Source: Pseudomonas sp. PDM14 (GTDB taxonomy: Bacteria; Pseudomonadota; Gammaproteobacteria; Pseudomonadales; Pseudomonadaceae). From it: 64,000 nucleotides of DNA. The notes under the pieces are model-generated. The model was given only the letters and a program-made list of their open reading frames with translations, made no database searches and was not told the DNA's origin. The stretch is from assembly GCF_014851905.1 (NCBI RefSeq), contig NZ_JACVAQ010000002.1:248001-312000 (forward strand). The letters run 5' to 3'. Numbering within the stretch: position 1 is the first letter of the stretch; every line of letters starts with the position of its first letter. A program made the translations under genes and the position numbers. Shown in pieces: positions 1-10,085 of the stretch.

Positions 1-249
1 ATGGGCCTGTCGGGCAGCGCGCCGGTGACCGGGGCACTGGCCGAACGCCTCGGCATCAAGGATTTCCAGCTCGACGACGACGGCGCCAGCGGGCGCCTGT
101 CCGAGCGCCTGAGCATCCGCTACGGCCTCGGTGTGCTGGAGCCGTCGAGCGTGGTGGCGTTACGTTACGAGCTGAGCAAGCGTCTGTACCTGGAAGCCGC
201 CAGCGGCCTGGCCAGTTCGCTCGACCTGTTCTACCGGCGCGACTTCTGA
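1..249 (+). CDS. tamB: TamB, C-terminal end (translocation and assembly module inner-membrane subunit)
   Basis: Only the last 82 codons are inside the window; the first base is in frame but is not the true start. The segment ends in an amphipathic beta-strand-rich tail ([14 protein letters not shown], then [10 protein letters not shown]) that is the usual C-terminus of the TamB/DUF490 family. TamB is a very large periplasm-spanning protein anchored in the inner membrane that works with the Omp85 protein TamA and carries phospholipid between the membranes. The assignment rests on recognising the terminal sequence; tamA would be expected just upstream, outside the window. Confidence 0.8.
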   Translation: MGLSGSAPVTGALAERLGIKDFQLDDDGASGRLSERLSIRYGLGVLEPSSVVALRYELSKRLYLEAASGLASSLDLFYRRDF

Positions 250-433
250 TGCCGCCTCTTGCCGTAGGGCCTGCCGTGCACACCAGAGGGGGCAGACGAT
301 GCACCTACGGTTTGCCGATCAGCCAGTCAGCCGTTGCTGGATTTCCCCATTCGTCTGGAGGACACTCCAGGCGGTCAACCTGCCGACGACCTTGCGTGTC
401 AGTCGGCGCTTTCTATCTATAAGGACTTTTCAC

Positions 434-934
434 ATGGCTCAAGTAACCCTGCGTGGCAACCCGATCCAGGTCGACGGCCAATTGCCGCAAACCGGTGAGC
501 AGGCCCCGGCGTTCAGCCTGGTCGGCAAGGATCTGGCTGACGTCAGCCTGACCAGCCTGGCCGGCAAGCGCAAAGTGCTGAACATCTTCCCGAGCGTCGA
601 CACGCCGACCTGCGCCACCTCCGTGCGCAAGTTCAACGCCGAAGCCAGCAAGCTCGACAACACTCTGGTGCTCTGCGTCTCGGCCGACCTGCCGTTCGCC
701 CAGTCGCGCTTCTGCGGTGCCGAAGGCCTGGACAACGTGATCAACCTGTCGACCATGCGCGGCGCCGACTTCCTCAAGAGCTACGGCGTAGTCATCGCCA
801 ACGGCCCGCTGGCTGGCGTTGCGGCCCGCGCGGTGGTGGTGCTGGACGAGAACGACAAGGTGCTGCACAGCGAGCTGGTCGCCGAGATCGGCAGCGAGCC
901 GGACTACGACGCGGCCCTGGCCGTGCTCAAGTAA
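434..934 (+). CDS. tpx: Thiol peroxidase Tpx (atypical 2-Cys peroxiredoxin)
   Basis: A 166-residue cytoplasmic or periplasmic peroxidase that reduces hydrogen peroxide and alkyl hydroperoxides with thioredoxin as electron donor. The peroxidatic cysteine lies in the signature VDTPTC (Cys60) and the resolving cysteine is Cys94, matching the Cys61/Cys95 pair of E. coli Tpx; length is normal. The ATG at 434 is chosen because AAGGA precedes it by 8 bases and the protein then begins [10 protein letters not shown] as in other Tpx proteins; the reading frame is open further upstream but that part has no family similarity. It is a single-gene unit closed by a strong terminator at 961-993. Confidence 0.95.
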   Translation: MAQVTLRGNPIQVDGQLPQTGEQAPAFSLVGKDLADVSLTSLAGKRKVLNIFPSVDTPTCATSVRKFNAEASKLDNTLVLCVSADLPFAQSRFCGAEGLDNVINLSTMRGADFLKSYGVVIANGPLAGVAARAVVVLDENDKVLHSELVAEIGSEPDYDAALAVLK

Positions 935-960
935 CTGGTTTACCCCGCGCTACATCTCGA

Positions 961-993
961 AACGGCCTGCCCAGCAGGCCGTTTTCTTTTTTG
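961..993 (+). terminator. Rho-independent terminator of tpx
   Basis: A perfect 10-bp stem (AACGGCCTGC at 961-970 and GCAGGCCGTT at 974-983) with a 3-base loop is followed directly by a T-rich run (TTTTCTTTTTT). It lies 26 bases after the tpx stop codon. Confidence 0.9.
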
Positions 994-1005
994 CCTCAGA
1001 CACTT

Positions 1006-1052
1006 GGTGCAGCAATACAAAGGGTAAATGGGCGGTAAAGACCCTTTGCACC
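1006..1052. promoter_or_regulatory. Inverted repeat in the muxA upstream region
   Basis: AAAGGGT (1019-1025) and ACCCTTT (1041-1047) form a perfect inverted repeat with a 15-base centre. GGTGC (1006-1010) and GCACC (1048-1052) extend the symmetry, interrupted by an 8-base insertion in the left arm. It sits between the tpx terminator and muxA, so it could be an operator or a leader-RNA structure for the efflux operon. No regulator is known from this window. Confidence 0.35.
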
Positions 1053-1104
1053 ACAGCTAAGAATCCTTATCGTTCATCCTCCCAAGGAAAGTGACCCCCG
1101 GCTC

Positions 1105-2310
1105 ATGTCTGATTCTCGTCCCGCCTCGCGTTTTTCCCGTAAATGGTTGTTCGTCGCGCTGCTGATCGTCGCCGTGGTGCTGCTCTGGTGGCTGTGGCCG
1201 AGCAAACCGGTAGGCGGCCCACCGATGGGCGGCGCGCCAGGCCCGTGGGGCGGCCCGGTGCCGGTGCGGGTCACCAGCGTCAGCCAGGGCGACTTCGAGG
1301 TCGAGCTCAAGGCGCTGGGCACCGTCACCGCGCTGAACACGGTGAACGTGCGCAGCCGGGTGGACGGCGAGCTGGTCAAGCTGATGTTCGAGGAAGGCCA
1401 GCTGGTCAAGGCTGGCGATCTGCTCGCACAGATCGATCCGCGCCCGTATCAGGTCGCCCTGCAGCAGGCCGAAGGCACCCTTGGGCAGAACCAGGCGCAG
1501 TTGAAGAACGCCGAGATCGACCTGGCGCGCTACAAGGGCCTGTTCGCCGAAGATTCCATCGCCAAGCAGACCCTGGATACCCAGGAAGCCCTGGTCGGCC
1601 AGTACCGCGGCACGGTCAAGAGCAACCAGGCCGCAGTCGCCGAAGCGCGCCTGAACCTGGATTTCACCCGTATCCGCGCGCCCATCGCCGGCCGCCTCGG
1701 CCTGCGCCAGGTGGACGTGGGCAACCTGATCACCGCCGGCGACACCACGCCGCTGGTGGTGATCACCCAGGTGCAGCCGATCTCGGTCAGCTTCACCCTG
1801 GCCGAGAACGAGCTGGCGCCGGTACTGGCCCGTGTACGTGCCAACGAGAAGCTGCAGGTGCAGGCCCGCGACCGCAGCGAACAGGCGGTGCTCGCCGAAG
1901 GCGTGCTGCACAGCCTGGACAACCAGATCGACATCGCCACCGGCACGGTCAAGCTCAAGGCGCGTTTCGAGAACACCGACGAGAGCCTGTTCCCCAACCA
2001 GTTCGTCAACGTGCGCCTGCGCGTGGAAACCCGCCATGACGCCACGCTGATTCCCTCGGCGGCGCTGCAGTACGGTTCGCGTGGCACCTTCGTGTTCCTT
2101 CTCGATGCCGACGACAAGGTCGTGGTGCGTGCGGTGTCCGTCGGCGCCAGTGATGGCGCCACGACCCTGATCAGCGATGGCCTGAAGGTCGGCGAACGCC
2201 TGGTGCTGGAAGGCACCGACAAGCTCAAGGACGGCAGCGCGGTGGAAATCATCGGCGACCCCAACGCCACCCAGACCACTCCGCAGGCTCCGGCGAAGAC
2301 CGGCGCATGA
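1105..2310 (+). CDS. muxA: RND efflux periplasmic adaptor (membrane fusion protein) MuxA
   Basis: A 401-residue adaptor linking an inner-membrane RND pump to its outer-membrane channel. An N-terminal membrane anchor (about residues 13-30, rich in Leu/Val/Trp) is followed by a Gly/Pro linker, a biotinyl-lipoyl-like segment ([19 protein letters not shown]), an alpha-helical hairpin and the beta-barrel domain, as in MdtA/MuxA. It overlaps muxB by 4 bases (ATGA). The following order of two different RND pumps and one outer-membrane factor is that of muxABC-opmB in P. aeruginosa (MdtABC in enterics). The nearest good Shine-Dalgarno (AAGGAAA, 1084-1090) is 14 bases from the ATG, so initiation may be weak. 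Confidence 0.9.
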   Translation: MSDSRPASRFSRKWLFVALLIVAVVLLWWLWPSKPVGGPPMGGAPGPWGGPVPVRVTSVSQGDFEVELKALGTVTALNTVNVRSRVDGELVKLMFEEGQLVKAGDLLAQIDPRPYQVALQQAEGTLGQNQAQLKNAEIDLARYKGLFAEDSIAKQTLDTQEALVGQYRGTVKSNQAAVAEARLNLDFTRIRAPIAGRLGLRQVDVGNLITAGDTTPLVVITQVQPISVSFTLAENELAPVLARVRANEKLQVQARDRSEQAVLAEGVLHSLDNQIDIATGTVKLKARFENTDESLFPNQFVNVRLRVETRHDATLIPSAALQYGSRGTFVFLLDADDKVVVRAVSVGASDGATTLISDGLKVGERLVLEGTDKLKDGSAVEIIGDPNATQTTPQAPAKTGA

Positions 2311-5300
2311 ACGTTTCCCGCCTGTTCGTCCTGCGGCCGGTCGCCACCACGCTGATCATGGTGGCGATCTTCCTCAGCGGCCTGATCGCCTACCGCATGC
2401 TGCCGGTGTCGGCGCTGCCCGAGGTGGATTACCCGACCATCCGCGTGCTGACCCTGTATCCCGGTGCCAGCCCCGAAGTGATGACCAGTGCGGTGACCGC
2501 GCCGCTGGAGCGCCAGTTCGGCAAAATGCCGGGCCTGCAGCAGATGTCCTCGACCAGTTCCGGCGGCGCCTCGGTGATCACCCTGCGTTTCACCCTGGAC
2601 GTGAACCTGGATGTCGCCGAGCAGGAAGTGCAGGCCTCGATCAACGCGGCGACCAACCTGCTGCCCGATGACCTGCCCGCGCCGCCGGTGTACAACAAGG
2701 TCAACCCGGCCGACACGCCAGTGCTGACCCTGGCCATCACCTCGGCGACCATGCCGCTGACCGAGGTGCACGACCTGGTCGACACGCGCATGGCTCAGAA
2801 GATCGCGCAGATCAGCGGCGTCGGCCTGGTCAGCCTGGCCGGCGGCCAGCGCAAGGCCGTGCGCATCCAGGTCAACCCGCAGGCGCTGGCCAGCCACGGC
2901 CTCAACCTGTCCAACGTGCGCACGCTGATCAACGCCTCCAACGTCAACCAGCCCAAGGGCAACTTCGACGGCCCGACCCGCGTATCCCAGCTCGACGCCA
3001 ACGACCAGCTGGAATCGGCAGAGGCCTACCTCGACCTGATCCTCAAGTACGAGAACGGCGCGCCGCTGCGCCTGCGCGATGTCTCGACGATCATCGACGG
3101 CGCCGAGAACGAGCGCTTAGCGGCCTGGGCCGATCGCACCCAGACGGTGCTGCTGAGCATCCAGCGCCAGCCCGGCGCCAACGTCATCGAGGTGGTCGAG
3201 CGCATCCAGTCGCTGCTGCCGCAGATCACCGCGTCGATGCCGGCGAGCATCGAGGTCAGGCTGCTCACCGACCGCACCCAGACCATCCGCGCGGCGGTCA
3301 CGGATGTGCAGTTCGAACTGGTGCTGGCCATCGGCCTGGTGGTGCTGGTGACTTTCCTGTTCCTGCGCAAGTTCTCGGCCACCATCATCCCGTCGATCGC
3401 CGTGCCGCTGTCGCTGATCGGCACCTTCGGCGTGATGTACCTGGCCGGCTTCTCGATCAACAACCTGACGCTGATGGCGCTGACCATCGCCACCGGGTTC
3501 GTGGTCGACGACGCCATCGTCATGCTGGAGAACATCGCCCGCCATCTGGAGGAGGGCGAGACTCCACTCAACGCCGCGCTCAAGGGCGCCCGGCAGATCG
3601 GTTTTACCCTGATCTCGCTGACCTTCTCGCTGATTGCCGTGCTGATCCCGCTGCTGTTCATGGCCGACGTGGTCGGCCGCCTGTTCCGCGAGTTCGCCAT
3701 CACCCTGGCAGTGGCCATCCTGATTTCCCTGGTGGTCTCGCTGACGCTCACGCCGATGATGTGCGCACGCCTGCTCAAGCAGGAGAAAGACGAGGACCAG
3801 AGCCGCTTCTACCGTGCCAGCGGGGCCTTCATCGACAACCTGATCGCCCGCTACGCCGTGGGCCTGCAGTGGGTCCTGCGCCACCAGCCGCTGACCTTGC
3901 TGGTCGCCCTCGGCACCCTGGCGCTGACCGTGGTGCTCTATCTGGCCGTGCCCAAGGGCTTCTTCCCGGTGCAGGACACCGGGGTGATCCAGGGTATTTC
4001 CGAGGCGCCGCAGAGCATTTCGTTCGGCGCCATGAGCGAACGCCAGCAGCACCTGGCCGAGGTCATCCTGCGCGATCCGGCGGTCTCCAGCCTGTCGTCC
4101 TACATTGGTGTCGACGGCGACAATGCCACGCTGAACAGCGGCCGCCTGCTGATCAACCTCAAGCCCCACGGCGAGCGTGACGGCACCGCCAGCGAGGTGA
4201 TCGAACGCCTGCGTCCGGAGCTGGCGCGCATCTCCGGCATCCAGCTGTTCCTCCAGCCGGTGCAGGACCTGACCATCGAGGACCGGGTCAGCCGTACGCA
4301 GTTCCAGTTCAGCCTGGAGTCACCGGATGCCGCGTTGCTGGAAGAGTGGACGCCGAAGCTGACCGACGCGCTGAGCCAGCAGCCGGAACTGATCGACGTG
4401 GCCAACGACCTGCAGAACCAGGGCCTGCAGGTGTACCTGACGATCGACCGCGATGCGGCTTCGCGCCTCGGCGTGAGCGTCAGCGCCATCGACGACGCGC
4501 TGTACGACGCCTTCGGCCAGCGGCAGATTTCCACCATCTACACCCAAGCCAGCCAGTATCGCGTGGTGCTGGAAAGCCAGGACGGCGGCCGCACCGGCCC
4601 GCAGGCGCTGCAGCAGCTCCATGTCGCCACCGCCGATGGCCAGCAGGTGCCACTGGTCTCCCTGGCGCGGGTCGAGGAGCGTGCCGCGGCGCTGGTGGTC
4701 AACCACATCGGCCAGTTTCCGGCGGTGACCATGTCCTTCAACCTGCGCAGCGGCGTGTCGCTGGGCGAGGCGGTGGCGGTGATCGAGCGGGTGCAGCAGG
4801 AAATCGGCATGCCGGCCGGCATCCAGAGCCAGTTCCAGGGCGCCGCCGAGGCCTTCCGCGCCTCGCTGTCGAGCACGCTGCTGCTGATCCTGGCGGCCAT
4901 CGTCACCATGTACATCGTGCTCGGCGTGCTCTACGAGAGTTACATCCACCCGATCACCATCCTCTCGACGCTGCCCTCGGCGGGTGTCGGCGCCTTGCTC
5001 GCGCTGCTGCTGACCGGCAACGACCTGGGCCTGATCGCGATCATCGGCATCATCCTGCTGATCGGCATCGTCAAGAAGAACGCGATCATGATGATCGACT
5101 TCGCTCTGGAGGCCGAGCGCCACCAGGGCATGAGCCCGCAGGAGGCGATCTACCAGGCCGCGCTGCTGCGCTTTCGGCCGATCCTGATGACCACCCTGGC
5201 CGCGCTGTTCGGCGCCGTGCCGCTGATGCTCGCCACTGGCTCCGGCGCCGAGCTGCGCCAGCCGCTGGGCCTGGTGATGGTCGGCGGCCTGCTGCTGAGC

Positions 5301-5399
5301 CAGGTGCTGACGCTGTTCACCACGCCGGTGATCTACCTGTGGTTCGATCGCCTGGCCCGGCGTTTCTCGGGCCGTGGTACCGCGGGGGTTCCTGCGTGA
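2307..5399 (+). CDS. muxB: RND efflux transporter MuxB
   Basis: A 1030-residue inner-membrane proton-drug antiporter of the HAE-1 RND family with the usual 12-helix, two-large-loop plan. The proton-relay acidic pair is in the TM4 segment [11 protein letters not shown] near residue 400 and the partner lysine is in [10 protein letters not shown] near residue 930. It pairs with MuxC to form the two-pump complex known from MdtBC/MuxBC, in which both proteins occur in one heterotrimer. It is translationally coupled to muxA through an ATGA overlap. Unlike the other junctions in this operon, its stop codon is followed by a 100-base gap occupied by a REP doublet before muxC. Confidence 0.93.
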   Translation: MNVSRLFVLRPVATTLIMVAIFLSGLIAYRMLPVSALPEVDYPTIRVLTLYPGASPEVMTSAVTAPLERQFGKMPGLQQMSSTSSGGASVITLRFTLDVNLDVAEQEVQASINAATNLLPDDLPAPPVYNKVNPADTPVLTLAITSATMPLTEVHDLVDTRMAQKIAQISGVGLVSLAGGQRKAVRIQVNPQALASHGLNLSNVRTLINASNVNQPKGNFDGPTRVSQLDANDQLESAEAYLDLILKYENGAPLRLRDVSTIIDGAENERLAAWADRTQTVLLSIQRQPGANVIEVVERIQSLLPQITASMPASIEVRLLTDRTQTIRAAVTDVQFELVLAIGLVVLVTFLFLRKFSATIIPSIAVPLSLIGTFGVMYLAGFSINNLTLMALTIATGFVVDDAIVMLENIARHLEEGETPLNAALKGARQIGFTLISLTFSLIAVLIPLLFMADVVGRLFREFAITLAVAILISLVVSLTLTPMMCARLLKQEKDEDQSRFYRASGAFIDNLIARYAVGLQWVLRHQPLTLLVALGTLALTVVLYLAVPKGFFPVQDTGVIQGISEAPQSISFGAMSERQQHLAEVILRDPAVSSLSSYIGVDGDNATLNSGRLLINLKPHGERDGTASEVIERLRPELARISGIQLFLQPVQDLTIEDRVSRTQFQFSLESPDAALLEEWTPKLTDALSQQPELIDVANDLQNQGLQVYLTIDRDAASRLGVSVSAIDDALYDAFGQRQISTIYTQASQYRVVLESQDGGRTGPQALQQLHVATADGQQVPLVSLARVEERAAALVVNHIGQFPAVTMSFNLRSGVSLGEAVAVIERVQQEIGMPAGIQSQFQGAAEAFRASLSSTLLLILAAIVTMYIVLGVLYESYIHPITILSTLPSAGVGALLALLLTGNDLGLIAIIGIILLIGIVKKNAIMMIDFALEAERHQGMSPQEAIYQAALLRFRPILMTTLAALFGAVPLMLATGSGAELRQPLGLVMVGGLLLSQVLTLFTTPVIYLWFDRLARRFSGRGTAGVPA

Positions 5400-5408
5400 C
5401 AGCCATGC

Positions 5409-5487
5409 GTAGGAGCGAGCTTGCTCGCGATGCTCTTGTGTCGCCGATGATCGTCGGTGTGCTGAACCGCAACGAGTTGGCTCCTAC
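5409..5487. repeat. REP doublet (REPIN-like) between muxB and muxC
   Basis: GTAGGAGC (5409-5416) and its exact inverse GCTCCTAC (5480-5487) bracket the element, and the left half contains the palindrome GCGAGC-TT-GCTCGC (5415-5428). GTAGGAGCGAGCTTGCTCGC is a very common Pseudomonas REP sequence. The right edge runs straight into CAGGGG, which serves as the muxC Shine-Dalgarno. Confidence 0.85.
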
Positions 5488-5499
5488 AGGGGCCGCGGT

Positions 5500-8400
5500 A
5501 TGAACCTCTCCGCCCCCTTCATCGCCCGCCCGGTGGCCACGCTGCTACTGAGCCTGGCGATCATCCTGCTCGGCGCCGTCAGCTTCGGCCTGCTCTCGGT
5601 GGCACCGCTGCCGAAGATGGATTTCCCGGCCATCGTGGTCGATGCCAACCTGCCTGGCGCCAGTCCGCAGATCATGGCGTCGAGCGTGGCCACACCGCTG
5701 GAGCGATCCCTCGGCAGCATTGCCGGGATCAGCGAGATGACCAGCCGCAGCAGCCAGGGCAACACGCGGATCATCATCCTCTTCGACCTTGGCCGTGATG
5801 TGGACGCCGCCGCGCGCGAGGTGCAGGCGGCGATCAACGCCTCGCGCAACCTGCTGCCCAGTGGCATGCGCAGCATGCCGACCTACCGCAAGTTCAATCC
5901 CTCACAGGCGCCGATCATGGTGCTCTCGCTGACCTCCGACGTCCTCAGCAAGAGCCAGCTGTACGACGTGGCCTCCACGGTGCTGGCGCAGAAGCTGTCA
6001 CAGGTCACCGGGGTCGGCGAGGTACAGATCGGCGGCAGCTCGCTGCCAGCGGTGCGCGTGGCGCTGGAACCGCGCCTGCTCGACCAGTACGGCATTGCCC
6101 TGGACGAGGTGCGCAACGCCATCGTCCAGGCCAGCGTCGACCGTCCCAAGGGCGCGCTGGAGGATGGGCAGCGGCACTGGCAGATCCAGGCCAACGACCA
6201 GCTGGACAAGGCCATCGACTACCGCCCGCTGGTGATCCGCTACCAGAACAACGCGCCGGTGCGCCTGGGTGACGTCGCCGAGGTCAAGGACGGTGTCGAG
6301 GACCGCTACAACAGTGGTTTCTACAACGACAACGACTCGGTGCTGATGGTGATCAACCGCCAGCCCGGCGCCAACATCATCGAAACCATCGAGGACATCC
6401 GCGCCGAGCTGCCGGGACTGCAGGCGGTGATTCCGCCCAGCGTGCAACTGGAAGTGGCGATGGACCGCTCGCCGGTGATCCGCGCCACCCTGCACGAAGC
6501 CGAGCGCACGCTGCTGATCGCCGTCGGCCTGGTGATCCTCGTGGTGTTCGCCTTCCTTGGTCGCTGGCGCGCCGCGTTGATCCCCGCGCTGGCGGTGCCG
6601 GTGTCGCTGGTCGGCACCTTCGCGGTGATGTACCTGCTGGATTTCTCCCTCAACAACCTGTCGCTGATGGCGCTGATCATCGCCACCGGCCTGGTGGTGG
6701 ACGACGCCATCGTCGTGCTGGAGAACATTTCGCGGCACATCGAGGCCGGCGAGAAACCACTGGCGGCGGCCTACAAGGGCTCGCAGGAGGTCGGCTTCAC
6801 GCTGCTGTCGATGAACCTGTCGCTGGTCGCGGTGTTTCTCTCGATCCTGTTCATGGGCGGCATCGTCGGCAACCTGTTCCGCGAATTCTCCATCACCCTG
6901 ACGGCGGCGATCATCGTCTCGCTGTTGGTGTCGCTGACGCTGACACCGATGCTCTGCGCCCGCTGGCTGCGCCCGGAAGACACCGAGCACCGCCCCAGCC
7001 GCATGCAGCAGCTCGGCGGGCGGGTGCAGGAGCGGGTCATGGCGGCCTACGGGCGCAGCCTGGACTGGGCCCTGCGCCATTCACGGCTGACCCTGTTCAG
7101 CCTGCTGCTGACCATCGGCTTCAACGTCTACCTGTTCGTCGAAGTGCCGAAGACGTTCATGCCGCAGCAGGACACTGGCCAGTTGCTCGGTTTCATCCGC
7201 GGCGACGACGGCCTGTCGTTCCAGGTCATGCAGCCGAAGATGGAAATCTATCGCCGCGCGCTGCTCAAGGACCCGGCGATTCACAGCGTGGCCGGCTTCA
7301 TCGGCGGCTCCGGCGGGATCAACAACGCCACCCTGATCATCCGTCTCAAACCGATCAACGAGCGCGGCGCCTCATCCCAGGAGGTCATCGACCGCCTGCG
7401 CGAGACCATGCCCAAGGTGCCTGGCGGGCGGCTGATGCTGATGTCCGACCAGGACCTGCAGTTCGGCGGGCGCCAGGGACGCAGCACGGAGAACGAATAC
7501 GTGCTGCTGGCCAGTGACCTGGGCGACCTGAATGTCTGGCTGCCCAAGGTGCGCGATGCGCTGGCGGCGCTGCCGGAGCTGACCGACATCGACGCCAACG
7601 AAGGCGAGGGCGCGCAGCAGATCAGCCTGGAAATCGACCGCGCCACCGCGCAGCGCCTGGGCGTGGACATGGCCATGGTCACCGCAGTGCTGAACAACGC
7701 CTTCAGCCAGCGGCAGATCTCCACCATCTACGACACGCTCAACCAGTACAGCGTGGTGATGGAGATCAATCCGAAATACGCCCAGTACCCGGAGGCGCTG
7801 GACCAGATCCAGTTGATCACCGCCGATGGCGCACGCGTGCCGCTCTCGACCTTCGCCCACTGGAAGCGCAGCCTGGAAGAAGATCGGGTCAACCACCAGG
7901 GCCAGTTCGCCGCCGAGAGCATCGGCTACTCGCTGGCCAAGGACGTCACAGCGGACCAGGCCAACCGCGCCATTGCCCGCGCCGTGGCCGAGGTCAACCT
8001 GCCCACCGAAGTGCAGGGGCAGATGGGTGGCACCGGCGGCGCCTTCGAAACCGCGGCCAAGGGCCAGCCGCTGATGATCCTCAGCGCGTTGCTGCTGGTC
8101 TACGTGGTGCTCGGCATCCTCTACGAAAGCTACATCCACCCGCTGACCATCCTCTCCACGCTGCCCTCGGCGGGTGTCGGCGCGCTGCTGGCGATCCTCC
8201 TGACCGGCGGCGAATTCAGCCTGATCTCGTTGCTTGGTCTGTTCCTGTTGATCGGCGTGGTGAAGAAGAACGCGATCCTGATGATCGACCTGGCGCTGCA
8301 GCTGGAACGCCAGGACAAGCTGAGCCCGACCGAGTCGATCCGCCAGGCCTGCCTGCTGCGTTTCCGCCCGATCATGATGACCACCCTGGCCGCCATGCTC

Positions 8401-8607
8401 GGCGCTCTGCCGCTGCTGCTGGGCATGAGCGAGGGCGCCGAGATGCGCCAGCCGCTGGGCCTGACCATCGTCGGCGGGCTGATCCTCAGCCAGGTGCTGA
8501 CGCTCTACACCACCCCGGTGGTCTACCTCTATCTCGACCGCGCGCGCCACCGGGTCAACCGCTGGCGCGGCGTGCGCACCGATGCTGCTCTGGATACCCC
8601 CGTATGA
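5500..8607 (+). CDS. muxC: RND efflux transporter MuxC
   Basis: A 1035-residue HAE-1 RND inner-membrane pump, a diverged paralogue of the preceding muxB along its whole length. It keeps the TM4 acidic pair (VVDDAIVVLEN, near residue 400) and the TM10 lysine (GVVKKNAILM). Two non-identical RND genes after one adaptor gene is the MdtBC/MuxBC hallmark. Its ATG at 5500 is preceded by AGGGG (5488-5492) with 7-base spacing; this ribosome-binding site is the flank of the REP element. It overlaps opmB by 4 bases (ATGA). In P. aeruginosa the system exports aztreonam, macrolides, novobiocin and tetracycline; substrates here are inferred. Confidence 0.93.
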   Translation: MNLSAPFIARPVATLLLSLAIILLGAVSFGLLSVAPLPKMDFPAIVVDANLPGASPQIMASSVATPLERSLGSIAGISEMTSRSSQGNTRIIILFDLGRDVDAAAREVQAAINASRNLLPSGMRSMPTYRKFNPSQAPIMVLSLTSDVLSKSQLYDVASTVLAQKLSQVTGVGEVQIGGSSLPAVRVALEPRLLDQYGIALDEVRNAIVQASVDRPKGALEDGQRHWQIQANDQLDKAIDYRPLVIRYQNNAPVRLGDVAEVKDGVEDRYNSGFYNDNDSVLMVINRQPGANIIETIEDIRAELPGLQAVIPPSVQLEVAMDRSPVIRATLHEAERTLLIAVGLVILVVFAFLGRWRAALIPALAVPVSLVGTFAVMYLLDFSLNNLSLMALIIATGLVVDDAIVVLENISRHIEAGEKPLAAAYKGSQEVGFTLLSMNLSLVAVFLSILFMGGIVGNLFREFSITLTAAIIVSLLVSLTLTPMLCARWLRPEDTEHRPSRMQQLGGRVQERVMAAYGRSLDWALRHSRLTLFSLLLTIGFNVYLFVEVPKTFMPQQDTGQLLGFIRGDDGLSFQVMQPKMEIYRRALLKDPAIHSVAGFIGGSGGINNATLIIRLKPINERGASSQEVIDRLRETMPKVPGGRLMLMSDQDLQFGGRQGRSTENEYVLLASDLGDLNVWLPKVRDALAALPELTDIDANEGEGAQQISLEIDRATAQRLGVDMAMVTAVLNNAFSQRQISTIYDTLNQYSVVMEINPKYAQYPEALDQIQLITADGARVPLSTFAHWKRSLEEDRVNHQGQFAAESIGYSLAKDVTADQANRAIARAVAEVNLPTEVQGQMGGTGGAFETAAKGQPLMILSALLLVYVVLGILYESYIHPLTILSTLPSAGVGALLAILLTGGEFSLISLLGLFLLIGVVKKNAILMIDLALQLERQDKLSPTESIRQACLLRFRPIMMTTLAAMLGALPLLLGMSEGAEMRQPLGLTIVGGLILSQVLTLYTTPVVYLYLDRARHRVNRWRGVRTDAALDTPV

Positions 8608-10058
8608 CGCCATCACCGCTTCGCCCGCTGTTCATCGTCATCACCACGCTGGCCCTGGGCGCCTGTGCCATCGGCCCGGACTACCAGCGCCCGGCGTCGG
8701 CGCCCTCGGCGCAGTTCAAGCAGGCCGCGGGCTGGAAGGCGGCTGCGCCGGCAGACACCGCGCTGCGCGGCAACTGGTGGGAGCTGTACGGCGACGCGGA
8801 ACTGAACCAGCTGATCGAGCGCCTGAACAGCAACAACCAGAGCCTGGCCAGCGCCGAGGCGCAGTTCCGCCAGGCACGCGCCCTGGCCCGCGGCGCACGG
8901 GCGGCGTTCTTTCCTTCGCTGAACCTCAACACCGGCGTGACACGCGCCGGGCAGGGCGGTGGCGACAGCACCATCAGCACCAGCGATGGCGTTGCCGTCA
9001 GCGGCTCGAATGCCTCGCGCGTGTCGAAAACCTACGACGCCAGCCTCGGCGTGAGCTGGGAGCTGGACGTGTGGGGCAAGCTGCGGCGCCAGCTGGAGGC
9101 CGACAACGCCAGCCTGCAGGCCAGCGCCGCCGACCTCGCCGCGGTGCGCCTGAGCCAGCAGTCGGAACTGGTGCAGAGCTACCTGCAGTTGCGTGTGCTC
9201 GATGAACAAAAACGTCTGCTCGATGAAACCGTGGTGGCCTACCAGCGCGCGTTCAAGATCGCCGAGAACCAATACCGCGCCGGCATCGTGCCGCGCTCCG
9301 ACGTGACCCAGGCGCTGACCCAGCTGCGCGGCACCGAGGCCGAAGCGGTCGACCTGGAATACCAGCGCGCGCAACTCGAACACGCGCTAGCCGTGCTGGT
9401 CGGCGTGGCGCCGTCGGAGTTCGACCTGGCGGCGCGCGCGGCCTACATCCCGAGCCTGCCGGCGGTGCCGCTGAGCCTGCCGTCGAGCCTGCTCGAACGG
9501 CGCCCGGACATCGCCGCCGCCGAGCGCCGGGTGATGTCCGCCAACGCCTCCATCGGCGTGGCCAAGGCGGCCTATTACCCGGACCTGACCCTCAGCGCCA
9601 CCGGCGGCTACCGCAGCGGCAGCTTCAACGACTGGATCAGCACGCCGAACCGCTTCTGGTCGATCGGCCCGCAGTTCGCCATGACCCTGTTCGACGCCGG
9701 CCTGATCAGCTCCCAGGTCGAACAGGCCGAGGCCAGCTACGACCAGACCGTCGCCGACTACCGGCAGACCGTGCTCGAAGGCTTCCGCGAGGTCGAGGAT
9801 TACCTGGTGCAGCTCTCGGTGTTCGAGCGCGAGGCGGTGGTGCAGCAGCAGGCGCTGGATGCGGCGCGTGAATCGCTGCGCCTGATCCTCAACCAGTACA
9901 AGGCCGGCACCGTGGAGTTCACCGATGTGGTCAGCGTGCAGACCAGCGCGCTGTCCAACGAGCGCACCAACCTGACCCTGCAGGGCAATCGCCTGACGGC
10001 CAGCGTGCAGCTGATAGCCGCCATGGGCGGCGGTTGGCAGGCGCCAGCCGAAGAATGA
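8604..10058 (+). CDS. opmB: Outer-membrane efflux channel OpmB (TolC-like lipoprotein)
   Basis: A 484-residue outer-membrane factor of the NodT/TolC family that completes the MuxABC pump. A signal peptide ends in the lipobox LGAC (Cys21), followed by AIGPDYQRP, the standard start of mature Pseudomonas outer-membrane factors. Two internally repeated outer-membrane efflux (OEP) domains contain the usual LLERRPDIAAAERR motif in the second half and a C-terminal AMGGGW. It is the last gene of the operon and ends at a hairpin shared with the convergent gene downstream. Confidence 0.92.
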   Translation: MTPSPLRPLFIVITTLALGACAIGPDYQRPASAPSAQFKQAAGWKAAAPADTALRGNWWELYGDAELNQLIERLNSNNQSLASAEAQFRQARALARGARAAFFPSLNLNTGVTRAGQGGGDSTISTSDGVAVSGSNASRVSKTYDASLGVSWELDVWGKLRRQLEADNASLQASAADLAAVRLSQQSELVQSYLQLRVLDEQKRLLDETVVAYQRAFKIAENQYRAGIVPRSDVTQALTQLRGTEAEAVDLEYQRAQLEHALAVLVGVAPSEFDLAARAAYIPSLPAVPLSLPSSLLERRPDIAAAERRVMSANASIGVAKAAYYPDLTLSATGGYRSGSFNDWISTPNRFWSIGPQFAMTLFDAGLISSQVEQAEASYDQTVADYRQTVLEGFREVEDYLVQLSVFEREAVVQQQALDAARESLRLILNQYKAGTVEFTDVVSVQTSALSNERTNLTLQGNRLTASVQLIAAMGGGWQAPAEE

Positions 10059-10063
10059 GCGAG

Positions 10064-10081
10064 GGCCCGCCGCCGCGGGCC
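10064..10081. terminator. Hairpin between convergent opmB and the NTF2-like gene
   Basis: GGCCCGC (10064-10070) and GCGGGCC (10075-10081) form a GC-only stem with a 4-base loop, 5 bases after the opmB stop. There is no T tract, so it may act as a bidirectional RNA end rather than a classical intrinsic terminator. Confidence 0.5.
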
Positions 10082-10085
10082 TGAA

